Positions 18,735 to 26,274 of a stretch of 64,000 bases of DNA are shown here, piece after piece (the stretch's first letter is position 1; each line of letters starts with the position of its first letter). The notes below the pieces were generated by a model. The model did not search any database and was not told where the DNA came from. It saw only the letters and a program-made list of their open reading frames with translations. Both the position numbers and the translations under genes were made by a program. The stretch is from positions 4,092,001-4,156,000 of the forward strand of contig NZ_JAEDAO010000001.1 of the NCBI RefSeq assembly GCF_016641735.1, written 5' to 3'. This stretch comes from Ramlibacter algicola. Lineage in GTDB: Bacteria > Pseudomonadota > Gammaproteobacteria > Burkholderiales > Burkholderiaceae_C.

Positions 18735-18998
18735 CTACCGGCGCAGGTCGGTCGCGATGTGCGGCGGCAACCGCTGCAGCATCCAGCGGATGGCCAGCGG
18801 GACGACGACCAGGTCGTCGACGACGCCGAAGAACGGGACCACGTCCGGGATCAGGTCGATGGGCGAGACGACGTACAGGATCAGCAGCCCCGTGCCCACC
18901 TTCAGCCACGCGGGCGCGGCCGGGTGCCGCAGCGCGAACCACAGCCGGCGCGCGTCGCCACGCACCACGCTCCACAACAGGGTCATCCGCTTGAACAT
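18735..18998 (-). CDS. YkvA/DUF1232-family small membrane protein
   Basis: This 87-aa protein carries the DUF1232 signature: WLKVGTGLLILYVVSPIDLI followed by PDVVPFFGVVDDLVVV. The family's function is unknown. The ATG at 18998 follows a purine-rich GAGGCCAAGG; an in-frame ATG 19 codons earlier is possible but adds a non-conserved stretch. Confidence 0.8.
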   Translation of the reverse strand: MFKRMTLLWSVVRGDARRLWFALRHPAAPAWLKVGTGLLILYVVSPIDLIPDVVPFFGVVDDLVVVPLAIRWMLQRLPPHIATDLRR

Positions 18999-19061
18999 CG
19001 CCTTGGCCTCTTTCGAAGAGAGTTCCCATGATGGGGTCACGTGCGGCCTGCACAAGCGTCG

Positions 19062-19343
19062 TTACTCTTCCTTGCTTGTGCTGCCGGAAGGACGGCCGAG
19101 CGGGATGGCCGGGTCGATGCGGCGCTTGTAGTGGGCGTAGTCGGCGGACGCATCCGACACGCCCGCCTGCCCCACCGACTCGGCCAGCTCGGATTGCAGG
19201 GTGACGTGGCTGATCGGCTCGCCCTCGCGCCGGCGCATGCGCACGGACTCGGCGAACGTCAGCGCCTGGTTCAGCTCACCGGGCGCGAACACCTGGTGGC
19301 GCGATTGCGGCGGTTGCCCTTCGAGCCAATAGACGACGATCAC
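19062..19343 (-). CDS. Small conserved-looking protein coupled to the Csp gene
   Basis: This 93-aa soluble protein starts at a GTG that overlaps the stop of the Csp-like gene (GTGA), so it is likely co-translated with it. It begins IVVYWLEGQPPQSRHQVF and has a helical middle (ELNQALTFAESVRMRRRE). I do not recognise a family and see no cofactor motif. A balanced amino-acid make-up and coupling support it being a real gene. Confidence 0.6.
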   Translation of the reverse strand: MIVVYWLEGQPPQSRHQVFAPGELNQALTFAESVRMRRREGEPISHVTLQSELAESVGQAGVSDASADYAHYKRRIDPAIPLGRPSGSTSKEE

Positions 19344-19678
19344 GCAGCCATGCTAGCGCACGCGTCGGCGCAGCGGCGGCACGCCTCGGCGCACTGCTGG
19401 CAGTGGTCCATGTCGTGCTTGACGCATTCCTCCGCGCACGCGCGGCAGGCTTGTTCGCACACCTTGCACAGGGCCGGCGCCAGGTCACTGCCACCGGCCA
19501 TCAGCGCGACCGCGGTCTGGCACAGCTGCGCGCAGTCCATGTCGCGGGCGATGCAGCGCGCCATCATCTTGACGTCGGGCTCCTGCAGGCAGGCGGAGGC
19601 GCAGTGCAGGCACGCAACCTCGCACGCGTTGCAGGCGGCGATGCAGTCGAGGACGTTCTTCGGCAGGGCTTGGGCCAT
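19340..19678 (-). CDS. Csp-type four-helix-bundle copper storage protein
   Basis: This 112-aa protein contains 19 Cys residues, nearly all spaced 3-4 apart on predicted helices (CIAACNACEVACLHCASAC; CKVCEQACRACAEEC; CQQCAEACRRCADAC). This is the pattern of the copper storage proteins Csp1/Csp3, whose four-helix bundle is filled with Cu(I). It has no signal peptide, so it should be cytosolic like Csp3. The start at 19678 follows GGAGG. Its presence fits the copper efflux operon in the same window. Confidence 0.87.
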   Translation of the reverse strand: MAQALPKNVLDCIAACNACEVACLHCASACLQEPDVKMMARCIARDMDCAQLCQTAVALMAGGSDLAPALCKVCEQACRACAEECVKHDMDHCQQCAEACRRCADACASMAA

Positions 19679-19738
19679 GGGGACCTCCAGGGAGAGCCCC
19701 ACGTCCGGCAACGTTCGTGCCCGCCCGCGGGCGGTGCG

Positions 19739-20473
19739 TCAGCGGACCGGCGCGGTGGAAGCCTTGGACTTGGCCGCCGGCTTGCGGTTGCTCTTCGTCG
19801 GCTTGGCGCTGCTTTTGCGCGTGGCAGCGGCCTTGCTGGCCTTCCGCGGCGTGGACTTGGCCGCATTCTTCTTCGCCACCGGCTTCTTGGCCGCGTTCGC
19901 GCCCATCTCGCTGCGCGTGGCCTTGCCGTTGGCGACGACGACGGTCCAGTAATGCTTGAACTCGCTGCCGGGGCGCGTCACGCACGCAGCGCCGATGTCG
20001 GTGAACCTGGGATTCAGCAGCGTCGTGCATTGCTTCTGCTGCGCCAGCAGCGCCGCCGCGGCGCCGTCACTGCTGTAGTCGCCCGCGGCCTGCCATTCCT
20101 GGGCCGCGCTCGGCACGTAGCCGTCCTGGCGCAGGCGCGGGGACACGTCGGTGATGCGGCCGAAGGATCCGCGTTGCGCGATCTCGCTGGCGCGTTTCGA
20201 CGCCGTCGCCGCCAGCGCGGGCTGCCACGTCAGCGGCTGCGCGGCGCCGAGCCGGGCATCGCCACAAAGCCCCGCCTGCCTCGCTTCGTTGATCCGCCGA
20301 AGGATGGCTTGCTGCCCGTTGGCCGAGCAACCGAACGCCGATTGCGCCACCGGCGCCGGTGCGGACGAGGTGCTCGTGGTGGCCGTGGAAGTGGTCGGCT
20401 CGCTGGTCGCGCAGCCCGCGAGCGCCAGTGCGGCGGCGGCCGCGAGCGCTGCAATGCGTGTTGTCCTGCTCAT
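19739..20473 (-). CDS. CAP-domain lipoprotein with Lys/Ala-rich tail
   Basis: This 244-aa protein starts with a lipoprotein signal (AALALAGC lipobox, Cys near 21), then a Thr/Ser-rich spacer, then a CAP/SCP domain (about 48-185): ILRRINEARQAGLCG, LTWQPALAATASKRASEIAQ, SAAQEWQAAGDYSSDGAA, HYWTVVVA. The last 55 residues are Lys/Ala/Ser-rich (RKSSAKPTKSNRKPAAK), like histone H1-type tails. It probably sits on the outer or inner membrane facing the periplasm. CAP proteins may bind lipids or act as peptidases; the tail could bind cell-wall polymers or DNA (speculation). Confidence 0.75.
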   Translation of the reverse strand: MSRTTRIAALAAAAALALAGCATSEPTTSTATTSTSSAPAPVAQSAFGCSANGQQAILRRINEARQAGLCGDARLGAAQPLTWQPALAATASKRASEIAQRGSFGRITDVSPRLRQDGYVPSAAQEWQAAGDYSSDGAAAALLAQQKQCTTLLNPRFTDIGAACVTRPGSEFKHYWTVVVANGKATRSEMGANAAKKPVAKKNAAKSTPRKASKAAATRKSSAKPTKSNRKPAAKSKASTAPVR

Positions 20474-20577
20474 GCTTGCTCCCTGTGCGAACAGGATGAG
20501 CGCCGTCGAGGCTGGGCGAAGTTCCCAGCCGCCGACGGTTCACGTCGGACGCGGCTGACTGCGGGACTGCCTGACGT

Positions 20578-20650
20578 GTCATTGCGGACTCGCCCAAATC
20601 CACTGGCAGCGCGGGTGCGGGCATGGATTCCGGCTTTCGCCGGAATGACA
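20578..20650. repeat. REP-like palindromic repeat, subfamily B (partly diverged)
   Basis: It starts TGTCATTGCGG and ends with the palindrome ATTCCGGCTTTCGCCGGAAT. The same two-arm layout is found at 22820-22896 and, inverted, at 49310-49386. The first arm here is degraded. The remaining bases between the CAP gene and this repeat show no gene. Confidence 0.7.
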
Positions 20651-20656
20651 ACCTGC

Positions 20657-21820
20657 CTACTGCGCCAACTCCCGCATCACCTTGATCAGGTCCGCCTTCC
20701 CCTCGAACCCGATCCCCGGCAGCTCCGGCAGCACGACGTGGCCGCCCTCCACCTTCACGCCGTCGGGGAAGCCGCCGAACGGCTGGAACAAGTCCGGGTA
20801 CGACTCGTTGCCGCCCAGCCCCAGGCCGGCGGCGATGGCCAGCGACATCTGGTGGCCGCCGTGCGGGATGCAGCGGCTGGCGGACCAGCCGTGCTGCTCG
20901 AGCATGTCCAGCGTCCGCAGGTACTCCACCAATCCGTAACTCAGGGCGCAATCGAATTGCAGCCAGTCGCGGTCCGGCCGCATCCCACCGTAGCGAATCA
21001 GGTTGCGGGCGTCCTGCATCGAGAACAGGTTCTCGCCGGTGGCCATCGGGTTGGCGTAGTAGTTGCGCAGCGTCGCCTGCAGCTCGAAGTCGAGCGGATC
21101 GCCGGCTTCCTCGTACCAGAACAGGTTGTAGCGGGACAGCGCCTTGGCGTACGCGATCGCGGTGTCGAGGTCGAAGCGGCCGTTGGCGTCGACGGCGAGG
21201 CGCTGGCCGTCCTGCAGGATCGACAGCACGGAATCGATGCGGCGCAGGTCCTCGTCGAGCGACGCGCCGCCGATCTTCATCTTCACGACGTTGTAGCCAC
21301 GGTCCAGATAGTTGCGCATCTCGTCCTTCAGCTGCGCGTCGTCCTTGCCCGGGTAGTAGTAGCCGCCGGCGGCATACACGAACACCTTGCGGTTCGGCGT
21401 GCCGGTGCCATGGCGCTCGGCGAGAAGCTGGTACAGCGGCTTGCCTTCGATCTTCGCGATCGCATCCCAGACGGCCATGTCGATGGTGCCGATGGCCACC
21501 GAGCGCTCGCCGTGGCCGCCGGGCTTCTCGTTGGTGAACATCGTGGACCACACCTTGTGCGCGTCGAGCACGCCGCGCTCGTCGAGCAGCGACGCCGGGT
21601 CGGCCTGCAGCACGCGCGGGATGAAGCGCTCGCGCATCAGCGGGCCCTGCCCGTAGCGCCCGTTGGAGTTGAAGCCGTAGCCCACCACGCGGCGGCCGTC
21701 GCGCACCTGGTCGGTGACCACGGCGACGAGGCTCAGCGTCATCTTGCTAAAGTCGATGTACGCGTTGCGGATCGGGGAGCTGATGGGACAGGTGGTCTCG
21801 CGGATGTCGACGATCTTCAT
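20657..21820 (-). CDS. Mandelate racemase/muconate lactonizing enzyme family protein
   Basis: This 387-aa enolase-superfamily enzyme has an N-terminal capping domain (MKIVDIRETTCPISSPIRNA) and a barrel with the metal-binding acids near LAVDANGRFDL, the Lys-rich strand NVVKMKIGG (K-x-K base) and a distal His (RCIPHGGHQM). Such enzymes abstract the proton alpha to a carboxylate of a sugar or hydroxy acid; the exact substrate cannot be read here. The start at 21820 is the first Met that aligns with family members. It is divergent from a LysR gene across 95 bases and is probably controlled by it. Confidence 0.85.
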   Translation of the reverse strand: MKIVDIRETTCPISSPIRNAYIDFSKMTLSLVAVVTDQVRDGRRVVGYGFNSNGRYGQGPLMRERFIPRVLQADPASLLDERGVLDAHKVWSTMFTNEKPGGHGERSVAIGTIDMAVWDAIAKIEGKPLYQLLAERHGTGTPNRKVFVYAAGGYYYPGKDDAQLKDEMRNYLDRGYNVVKMKIGGASLDEDLRRIDSVLSILQDGQRLAVDANGRFDLDTAIAYAKALSRYNLFWYEEAGDPLDFELQATLRNYYANPMATGENLFSMQDARNLIRYGGMRPDRDWLQFDCALSYGLVEYLRTLDMLEQHGWSASRCIPHGGHQMSLAIAAGLGLGGNESYPDLFQPFGGFPDGVKVEGGHVVLPELPGIGFEGKADLIKVMRELAQ

Positions 21821-21915
21821 GGGCCTGGGTCCGAATGGGATGGCCGATCCTCGCGCCCGCGCCACGCACCGTCCAATGTTCTTTTTCGCTCGTTCCATGC
21901 ACCGGAAGAACCGCG

Positions 21916-22797
21916 GTGAACCTGACCTGGCTTGAGGACTTCCTCGCGCTCGCGTCCACCGGCAACTTCTCCCGGGCGGCCGAGCAGCGCCACAGCTCGC
22001 AACCCGCGTTCAGCCGCCGGATCCGCGCGCTCGAGGAGTGGATCGGCCATGACCTCGTCGATCGCTCCTCGCAACCCGCGCGGCTGACGGAGGTCGGCGA
22101 GTGGTTTCGTACCGTGGCCGCCGACCTGCTCGCGCGCGCCGACCGCCTGCCGGCCGAAGCCGCCGCCGTCGCCGAGTCGAGCGCCGGGACGCTGCGCATC
22201 GCCTCGACGCACGCGTTGTCGTTCACGTTCCTGCCCGGCTGGCTGCGCGGCTTCGACGGCCGCGTCGAACTCGGGCCGCTGCAACTGGTGTCCGATGTGC
22301 TGCAGCGCTGCGAGGCGCTGATGGCGCAGGGCAAGGTGCAGTTCGTGCTGGCCCATGCGCATGCGGACGTGCCGGGACCGCTGGATGTCGACGTGTACGA
22401 AGCATTGCGGGTCGGCGAGGACACGTTGGTGCCGGTCAAGGCGCCGGGGGCACCGTTCTCGCTCGATGCGGAGGGGCGCGGGGCCTTGCCGGTGCTGCAG
22501 TATTCGGACGAATCGGGGCTGGGGCGGATCACGCGCGCCGTGCTCGGACCGGGGCTGGCGCCGGTCGCGCTCAAGCCAGTGCTCACGGCGCACCTGGCGT
22601 CGGTGCTGCGCACGATGGTGCTGCAGGGCGCGGGGCTGGCGTGGTTGCCGCAGTCGCTGATTGCCGAGGACTTTGCGGCTGGGCGGCTGGTCGAAGCGGG
22701 GGGCGCCAAGTGGCGCGTGCCGCTGGAGATCCGCCTGTATCGCGAGCGAGGGTCTGCAGCGCGGGCAGCGGAAGCGTTCTGGGACGCCGCGCATTAG
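21916..22797 (+). CDS. LysR-family regulator, divergent from the racemase-family gene
   Basis: This 293-aa protein has a typical N-terminal winged helix (LTWLEDFLALASTGNFSRAAE, then SQPAFSRRIRALEEWIG) and a periplasmic-binding-like effector domain. A GTG at 21916 is chosen because it gives the usual LysR start and length; a reading 27 codons earlier begins in promoter sequence. A small inverted repeat (TTCC-N7-GGAA, 21893-21907) lies between the divergent genes and could be part of its site. Confidence 0.85.
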   Translation: MNLTWLEDFLALASTGNFSRAAEQRHSSQPAFSRRIRALEEWIGHDLVDRSSQPARLTEVGEWFRTVAADLLARADRLPAEAAAVAESSAGTLRIASTHALSFTFLPGWLRGFDGRVELGPLQLVSDVLQRCEALMAQGKVQFVLAHAHADVPGPLDVDVYEALRVGEDTLVPVKAPGAPFSLDAEGRGALPVLQYSDESGLGRITRAVLGPGLAPVALKPVLTAHLASVLRTMVLQGAGLAWLPQSLIAEDFAAGRLVEAGGAKWRVPLEIRLYRERGSAARAAEAFWDAAH

Positions 22798-22819
22798 GTG
22801 TCTGCGGACAGCCTCTCGC

Positions 22820-22896
22820 TGTCATTGCGGGCTTGACCCGCAATCCACACGAAGGGGCTCCGCCCCGCATGGATTCCGGCTTTCGCCGGAATGGCA
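22820..22896. repeat. REP-like palindromic repeat, subfamily B (two arms)
   Basis: Arm one is GTCATTGCGGGCTTGACCCG; arm two is GGATTCCGGCTTTCGCCGGA; the middle holds GGGGCTCCGCCCC. Nearly the same element is found in reverse orientation at 49310-49386. It lies between the convergent ends of two LysR genes. Confidence 0.8.
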
Positions 22897-22902
22897 AGAG
22901 AC

Positions 22903-23808
22903 CTAGCCCTTCGCGAAGTGCGCCGCCAGGTGCTCGACGAACGCCCGCACCCGCGCGGCGGACTGCAGTTCCGCCGGGCACACGGCGTAGATGTCCGCCG
23001 GCGGCGTCTGCCATTGCGGCAGCACGTGCTGCAGCCGCCCGGACTGCAGGTAGCGCGCGACGTCCCACTCGGCGCGCATGACGATGCCGTGGCCGGCCAG
23101 CGCCCACTGCACGGCGATGTCGCCGTCGTTGGTGGCGAGGCGGGGATGCACCTTCACCGTCTCCGTGCGCTTGCCCGATTGCAGGCGCCAGACGCCGGCG
23201 CCTTCGTCACCCTGGCGGATGCCGATGGTCTGGTGCTGCGCCAGGTCGGCCGGCGTGCGCGGCACGCCCTGGCGTTGCAGGTAGGCGGCAGACGCGACGA
23301 GCAGGCGGCGATTGGGCGCGAGGCGGCGCGCGACGACACGCGAATCGGGCGGTTCGCCGAAGCGCACGCAGACGTCGAACGCGTCCTGCGTCAGCGCCGG
23401 CGGGTTCACCGACAGCTGCAGTTGCACCTCGACCTGCGGATGCGTGCGCGCGAAGCTGGCGATCAGCGGGGCCACATGCGTGCGGCCGAATCCCAGCGTG
23501 GCGTTCACGCGCAGCAGCCCCGCCGGCTGCTCGCTGGCGCCGCGCAGTTCGCGTTCGACCGCGGCGATCTCCGCCAGGATGCGCCGGGCATGCGCCACGT
23601 AGGCCTCGCCTTCGGCGGTCAGCGCCATGCGGCGGGTCGAGCGGCGCAGCAGCTTGACGCCCAGGTGCTGCTCCAGCAGCGCGAGCCGCTTGCTCACCGC
23701 CGGCGGCGTGACCTGCAGTTCGCGGGCGGCGGCGGTCAGGCTGCCGCTGCGCACCAGCAAGGTGAAGAACTGCATCTCGGACGACGCGGCTGCAACAGGT
23801 GTCGGCAT
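22903..23808 (-). CDS. LysR-family regulator (DmlR-like)
   Basis: This 301-aa protein has a winged helix (MQFFTLLVRSGSLTAAAREL, then TPPAVSKRLALLEQHLGVKL) and a full LysR effector domain. The helix sequence is of the DmlR/TtuA type, which often controls a D-malate/tartrate dehydrogenase; such a dehydrogenase lies 1.3 kb away at 25155. The gene directly across its promoter is the TIR-like gene, so either could be the target. The start could also be the internal Met at 23775. Confidence 0.85.
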   Translation of the reverse strand: MPTPVAAASSEMQFFTLLVRSGSLTAAARELQVTPPAVSKRLALLEQHLGVKLLRRSTRRMALTAEGEAYVAHARRILAEIAAVERELRGASEQPAGLLRVNATLGFGRTHVAPLIASFARTHPQVEVQLQLSVNPPALTQDAFDVCVRFGEPPDSRVVARRLAPNRRLLVASAAYLQRQGVPRTPADLAQHQTIGIRQGDEGAGVWRLQSGKRTETVKVHPRLATNDGDIAVQWALAGHGIVMRAEWDVARYLQSGRLQHVLPQWQTPPADIYAVCPAELQSAARVRAFVEHLAAHFAKG

Positions 23809-23885
23809 GGCGGCACCGATTGTCGCGTGCGCCGGCTGGAAGTCAGGCCGGAAGCGCTACAGTGGCAACTCGTCGAGGAGCGGGC

Positions 23886-24980
23886 ATGGGCGGCGGCAAG
23901 AACAGCGAGAAGGACACTCTGGAAGCAGGCATCGACCGCCTGCAGCGTCTGGCCAAGGACCTCAAGGGCACCGACCTCACGGGCCTGAGGGACCGCTGGG
24001 ACGACCGCATCGAGGCCTTGCAGAAGCGCGTCAACACGGCGCTTTCCGACGTCCTGGGCCACGCCTCCGCCGACTACAAGGACCTGAAGATCGGCACGCT
24101 CACCGCGTCGCTCGAAGGCGGCTTCGACGATCGCTATTCGTCCGACGACCTGCGCGACGCCGTCCGGCAAGGGCTCGACGCCGCAATCAGCAACCTGAAC
24201 ATCGCCCGCAAGACGCTCGAGAAGCAGGTGCAGGCCCTGGGCAAGGGCGGTGGCGCGCCGGCTCCGGCGCCGAAGCAGACGGCAGCGCCGACCGAAGCGC
24301 CCACCCCGGCGCCGACCGAAGCCCCGACGCCTGCGCCGACGCCAGCACCCACGCCCAAGGCGACGCCAGCGCCCACGCCCGCGCCGACCCCTGCACCGAC
24401 ACCGGCTCCTGCACCGGAGCCCGAGCCCGACCCTGAACCCGCACCGGCGCCTGCGCCGGCGCCAGATCCCGAGCCTGCGCGTGCCGCCGCGGGCAAGCCG
24501 ACCTCCCGCCCCCCGAAATCGAACGCCATGCCCACCAATGCCCCCGCCGCCGATGCCAAGATCGCCATCGTCAACAGCCTCGGCGGCACCGCCAGCGCGG
24601 TGCTCGCCAAGTTCCTCGGCCAGCTCGGCTTCGAGAGCTTCGTCATCGGCACCGACGCGCCGGTCAGCGACGACGTCGCGCTGGTCGACCGCCTCGAGGC
24701 GGTGCGCGGCAGCGACTTCGCGCTCGTCCTGCTGCCGTCGACCGGCCTGGCGGCGGGCGCCGGCCTGACGACGCAGGCGCTGCTGGAGATCGGCTACCTG
24801 TTCGGCGCCCTGTCGCGCGAGCGCGTGCTGTTCCTCGTGCAGGGCCAGCCGAACGTCGCGCCCGACCTCGAAGGCATCGTGCGCGTGCTGCCGATGGATT
24901 CCAGCGACCTGTGGCGCCTGCTGCTGGCGCGCGAGATGCGCAGGTCGGGGCTGGATGTGGACATGAACAAGGCTGTGTAA
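23886..24980 (+). CDS. TIR-like nucleotide-binding protein with helical N-terminus and Pro-rich linker
   Basis: This 364-aa protein has three parts. Residues 1-118 are helical and contain ALSDVLGHASADYKDLKIGT, like the helical region before many TIR-like domains of the CAP12/Pycsar group. Residues about 120-215 are a low-complexity (PTPA)n and Pro/Glu linker. Residues 224-364 match the TIR-like nucleotide-binding fold: KIAIVNS strand, AKFLGQLGF helix, SDFALVLLPST, then LLEIGYLFGALSRERVLFLV with a Glu at residue 301 in the place of the catalytic Glu, and a WRLLLAREMRRSGLDVD end. The usual N-terminal HGHD loop is replaced by NSLGG. The start at 23886 has GAGGAG upstream. Family members cleave NAD when activated; here activity is not certain. 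Confidence 0.6.
   Translation: MGGGKNSEKDTLEAGIDRLQRLAKDLKGTDLTGLRDRWDDRIEALQKRVNTALSDVLGHASADYKDLKIGTLTASLEGGFDDRYSSDDLRDAVRQGLDAAISNLNIARKTLEKQVQALGKGGGAPAPAPKQTAAPTEAPTPAPTEAPTPAPTPAPTPKATPAPTPAPTPAPTPAPAPEPEPDPEPAPAPAPAPDPEPARAAAGKPTSRPPKSNAMPTNAPAADAKIAIVNSLGGTASAVLAKFLGQLGFESFVIGTDAPVSDDVALVDRLEAVRGSDFALVLLPSTGLAAGAGLTTQALLEIGYLFGALSRERVLFLVQGQPNVAPDLEGIVRVLPMDSSDLWRLLLAREMRRSGLDVDMNKAV
24250..24480 (+). repeat. Low-complexity Pro/Thr/Ala repeat within the TIR-like gene
   Basis: The DNA repeats short units coding for Pro-Thr-Pro-Ala and then Pro-Glu-Pro-Asp, giving a linker of about 90 residues. The units differ at third codon positions, so selection for the protein composition rather than recent slippage alone seems likely. 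Length may vary between strains. Confidence 0.85.
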
Positions 24981-24985
24981 CTTCG

Positions 24986-25070
24986 TCGTCCCCGCGGAGG
25001 CGGGGACCCATCGCTTCCGTCTTCACCGGCTGTCATGGAAGCGGTGGATTCCCGCCTTCGCGGGAATGAC
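24986..25070. repeat. REP-like palindromic repeat, subfamily A (two arms)
   Basis: Left arm CCCGCGGAGGCGGGGACCCA with CGCTTCC; right arm GGAAGCGGTGGATTCCCGCC with TTCGCGGGAATGACG. The arms are inverted copies of each other. The same composite occurs inverted at 38182-38274 and as a single arm at 7300. It fills most of the gap between the TIR-like gene and the dehydrogenase. Confidence 0.8.
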
Positions 25071-25154
25071 GAGCAAGGATTCTTCACCCCCCGGTGAACC
25101 AAGCCTTGCCACCGGCCCCGATCCGGCGGCGCCGCGCGCACCTACAGTGCGCGC

Positions 25155-26225
25155 ATGAAAACCTACAGGATCGCCTGCATTCCCGGCGACGGCATCGGCA
25201 AGGAAGTCGTGCCGGCCGGCCAGCAAGCCCTCGAGGCGCTCGCGCGCTCGCAGGACAAGTTCAACTTCGACTTCCAGTCCTTCGGCTGGGGCGGTGACTG
25301 GTACCGCAAGCACGGCGTGATGATGCCGGCCGACGGGCTGGACGAGATCCGCCACCACGACGCCATCCTGTTCGGCTCCGCCGGCGACCCGGACATCCCG
25401 GACCACGTCACGCTGTGGGGCCTGCGCCTGAAGATCTGCCAGGGCTTCGACCAGTACGCCAACGTGCGGCCGACGCGCATCCTGCCCGGCATCGACGCAC
25501 CGCTGAAGCGCTGCACGCCCAAGGACCTGGACTGGGTCATCGTGCGCGAGAACTCCGAAGGCGAATACGCCGGCGTCGGCGGCCGCGCGCACCAGGGCCA
25601 CCCGATCGAAGTCGCCACCGACGTCAGCATCCTCACGCGCGCCGGCGTCGAGCGGATCATGCGGTTCGCCTTCAAACTGGCGCAGTCGCGCCCGCGCAAG
25701 CAGCTCACCGTGGTCACCAAGTCGAACGCGCAGCGGCACGGCATGGTGATGTGGGACGAGATCGCGCTGCAGGTCAGCAAGGAGTTCCCGGACGTCAAGT
25801 GGGACAAGGAGCTGGTCGACGCCTGCACCGCACGCATGGTCAACCGCCCCGCGTCGCTCGACACGCTGGTGGCGACCAACCTGCACGCCGACGTGCTGAG
25901 CGACCTGGCGGCGGCGCTGGCCGGCAGCCTGGGCATCGCGCCGACCGGCAACATTGATCCCGAGCGCCGCTTCCCCAGCATGTTCGAGCCGATCCACGGC
26001 TCGGCCTTCGACATCATGGGCAAGGGCCTGGCGAACCCGGTGGGCACCTTCTGGAGCTGCGTGATGCTGCTCGAGCACCTGGGCGAGCAGGCCGCGGCGC
26101 AGAAGCTGATGCGTGCCATCGAGGCGGTGACCGCCGACACCAAGCTGCACACCGGCGACCTCGGCGGCTCCGCAACGACCAGGCAGGTCACGGATGCGGT
26201 GTGCCACCGATTGCTCGCCGCCTGA
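25155..26225 (+). CDS. Tartrate/D-malate dehydrogenase (isocitrate dehydrogenase family)
   Basis: This 356-aa NAD-dependent decarboxylating dehydrogenase starts with RIACIPGDGIGKEVVPAGQQ and has VRENSEGEYAGVGGR for substrate binding, KSNAQRHGMVMW, the metal-binding TNLHADVLSDLAAAL, and EPIHGSAFDI before the nucleotide site. It is of the TtuC/DmlA type, converting D-malate to pyruvate or tartrate to oxaloglycolate/glycerate. A possible -10 box TACAGT ends only 6 bases before the ATG and no ribosome site is seen, so the mRNA may be leaderless. A Bug-type binding protein follows. Confidence 0.88.
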   Translation: MKTYRIACIPGDGIGKEVVPAGQQALEALARSQDKFNFDFQSFGWGGDWYRKHGVMMPADGLDEIRHHDAILFGSAGDPDIPDHVTLWGLRLKICQGFDQYANVRPTRILPGIDAPLKRCTPKDLDWVIVRENSEGEYAGVGGRAHQGHPIEVATDVSILTRAGVERIMRFAFKLAQSRPRKQLTVVTKSNAQRHGMVMWDEIALQVSKEFPDVKWDKELVDACTARMVNRPASLDTLVATNLHADVLSDLAAALAGSLGIAPTGNIDPERRFPSMFEPIHGSAFDIMGKGLANPVGTFWSCVMLLEHLGEQAAAQKLMRAIEAVTADTKLHTGDLGGSATTRQVTDAVCHRLLAA

Positions 26226-26274
26226 AATCCTGCCACTGTCCGTCGTTCCCAGACAAGCACAAAGGAGACATGCA

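Noticed and set aside
24250..24480. A minisatellite or phase-variable tract
   Set aside because: The units are imperfect in DNA and keep the reading frame, so it is better explained as a Pro-rich protein linker.
22903..26225. Firm assignment of the LysR at 22903 as regulator of the dehydrogenase at 25155
   Set aside because: The TIR-like gene lies between them and no shared operator could be found, so only a DmlR-like label is used.
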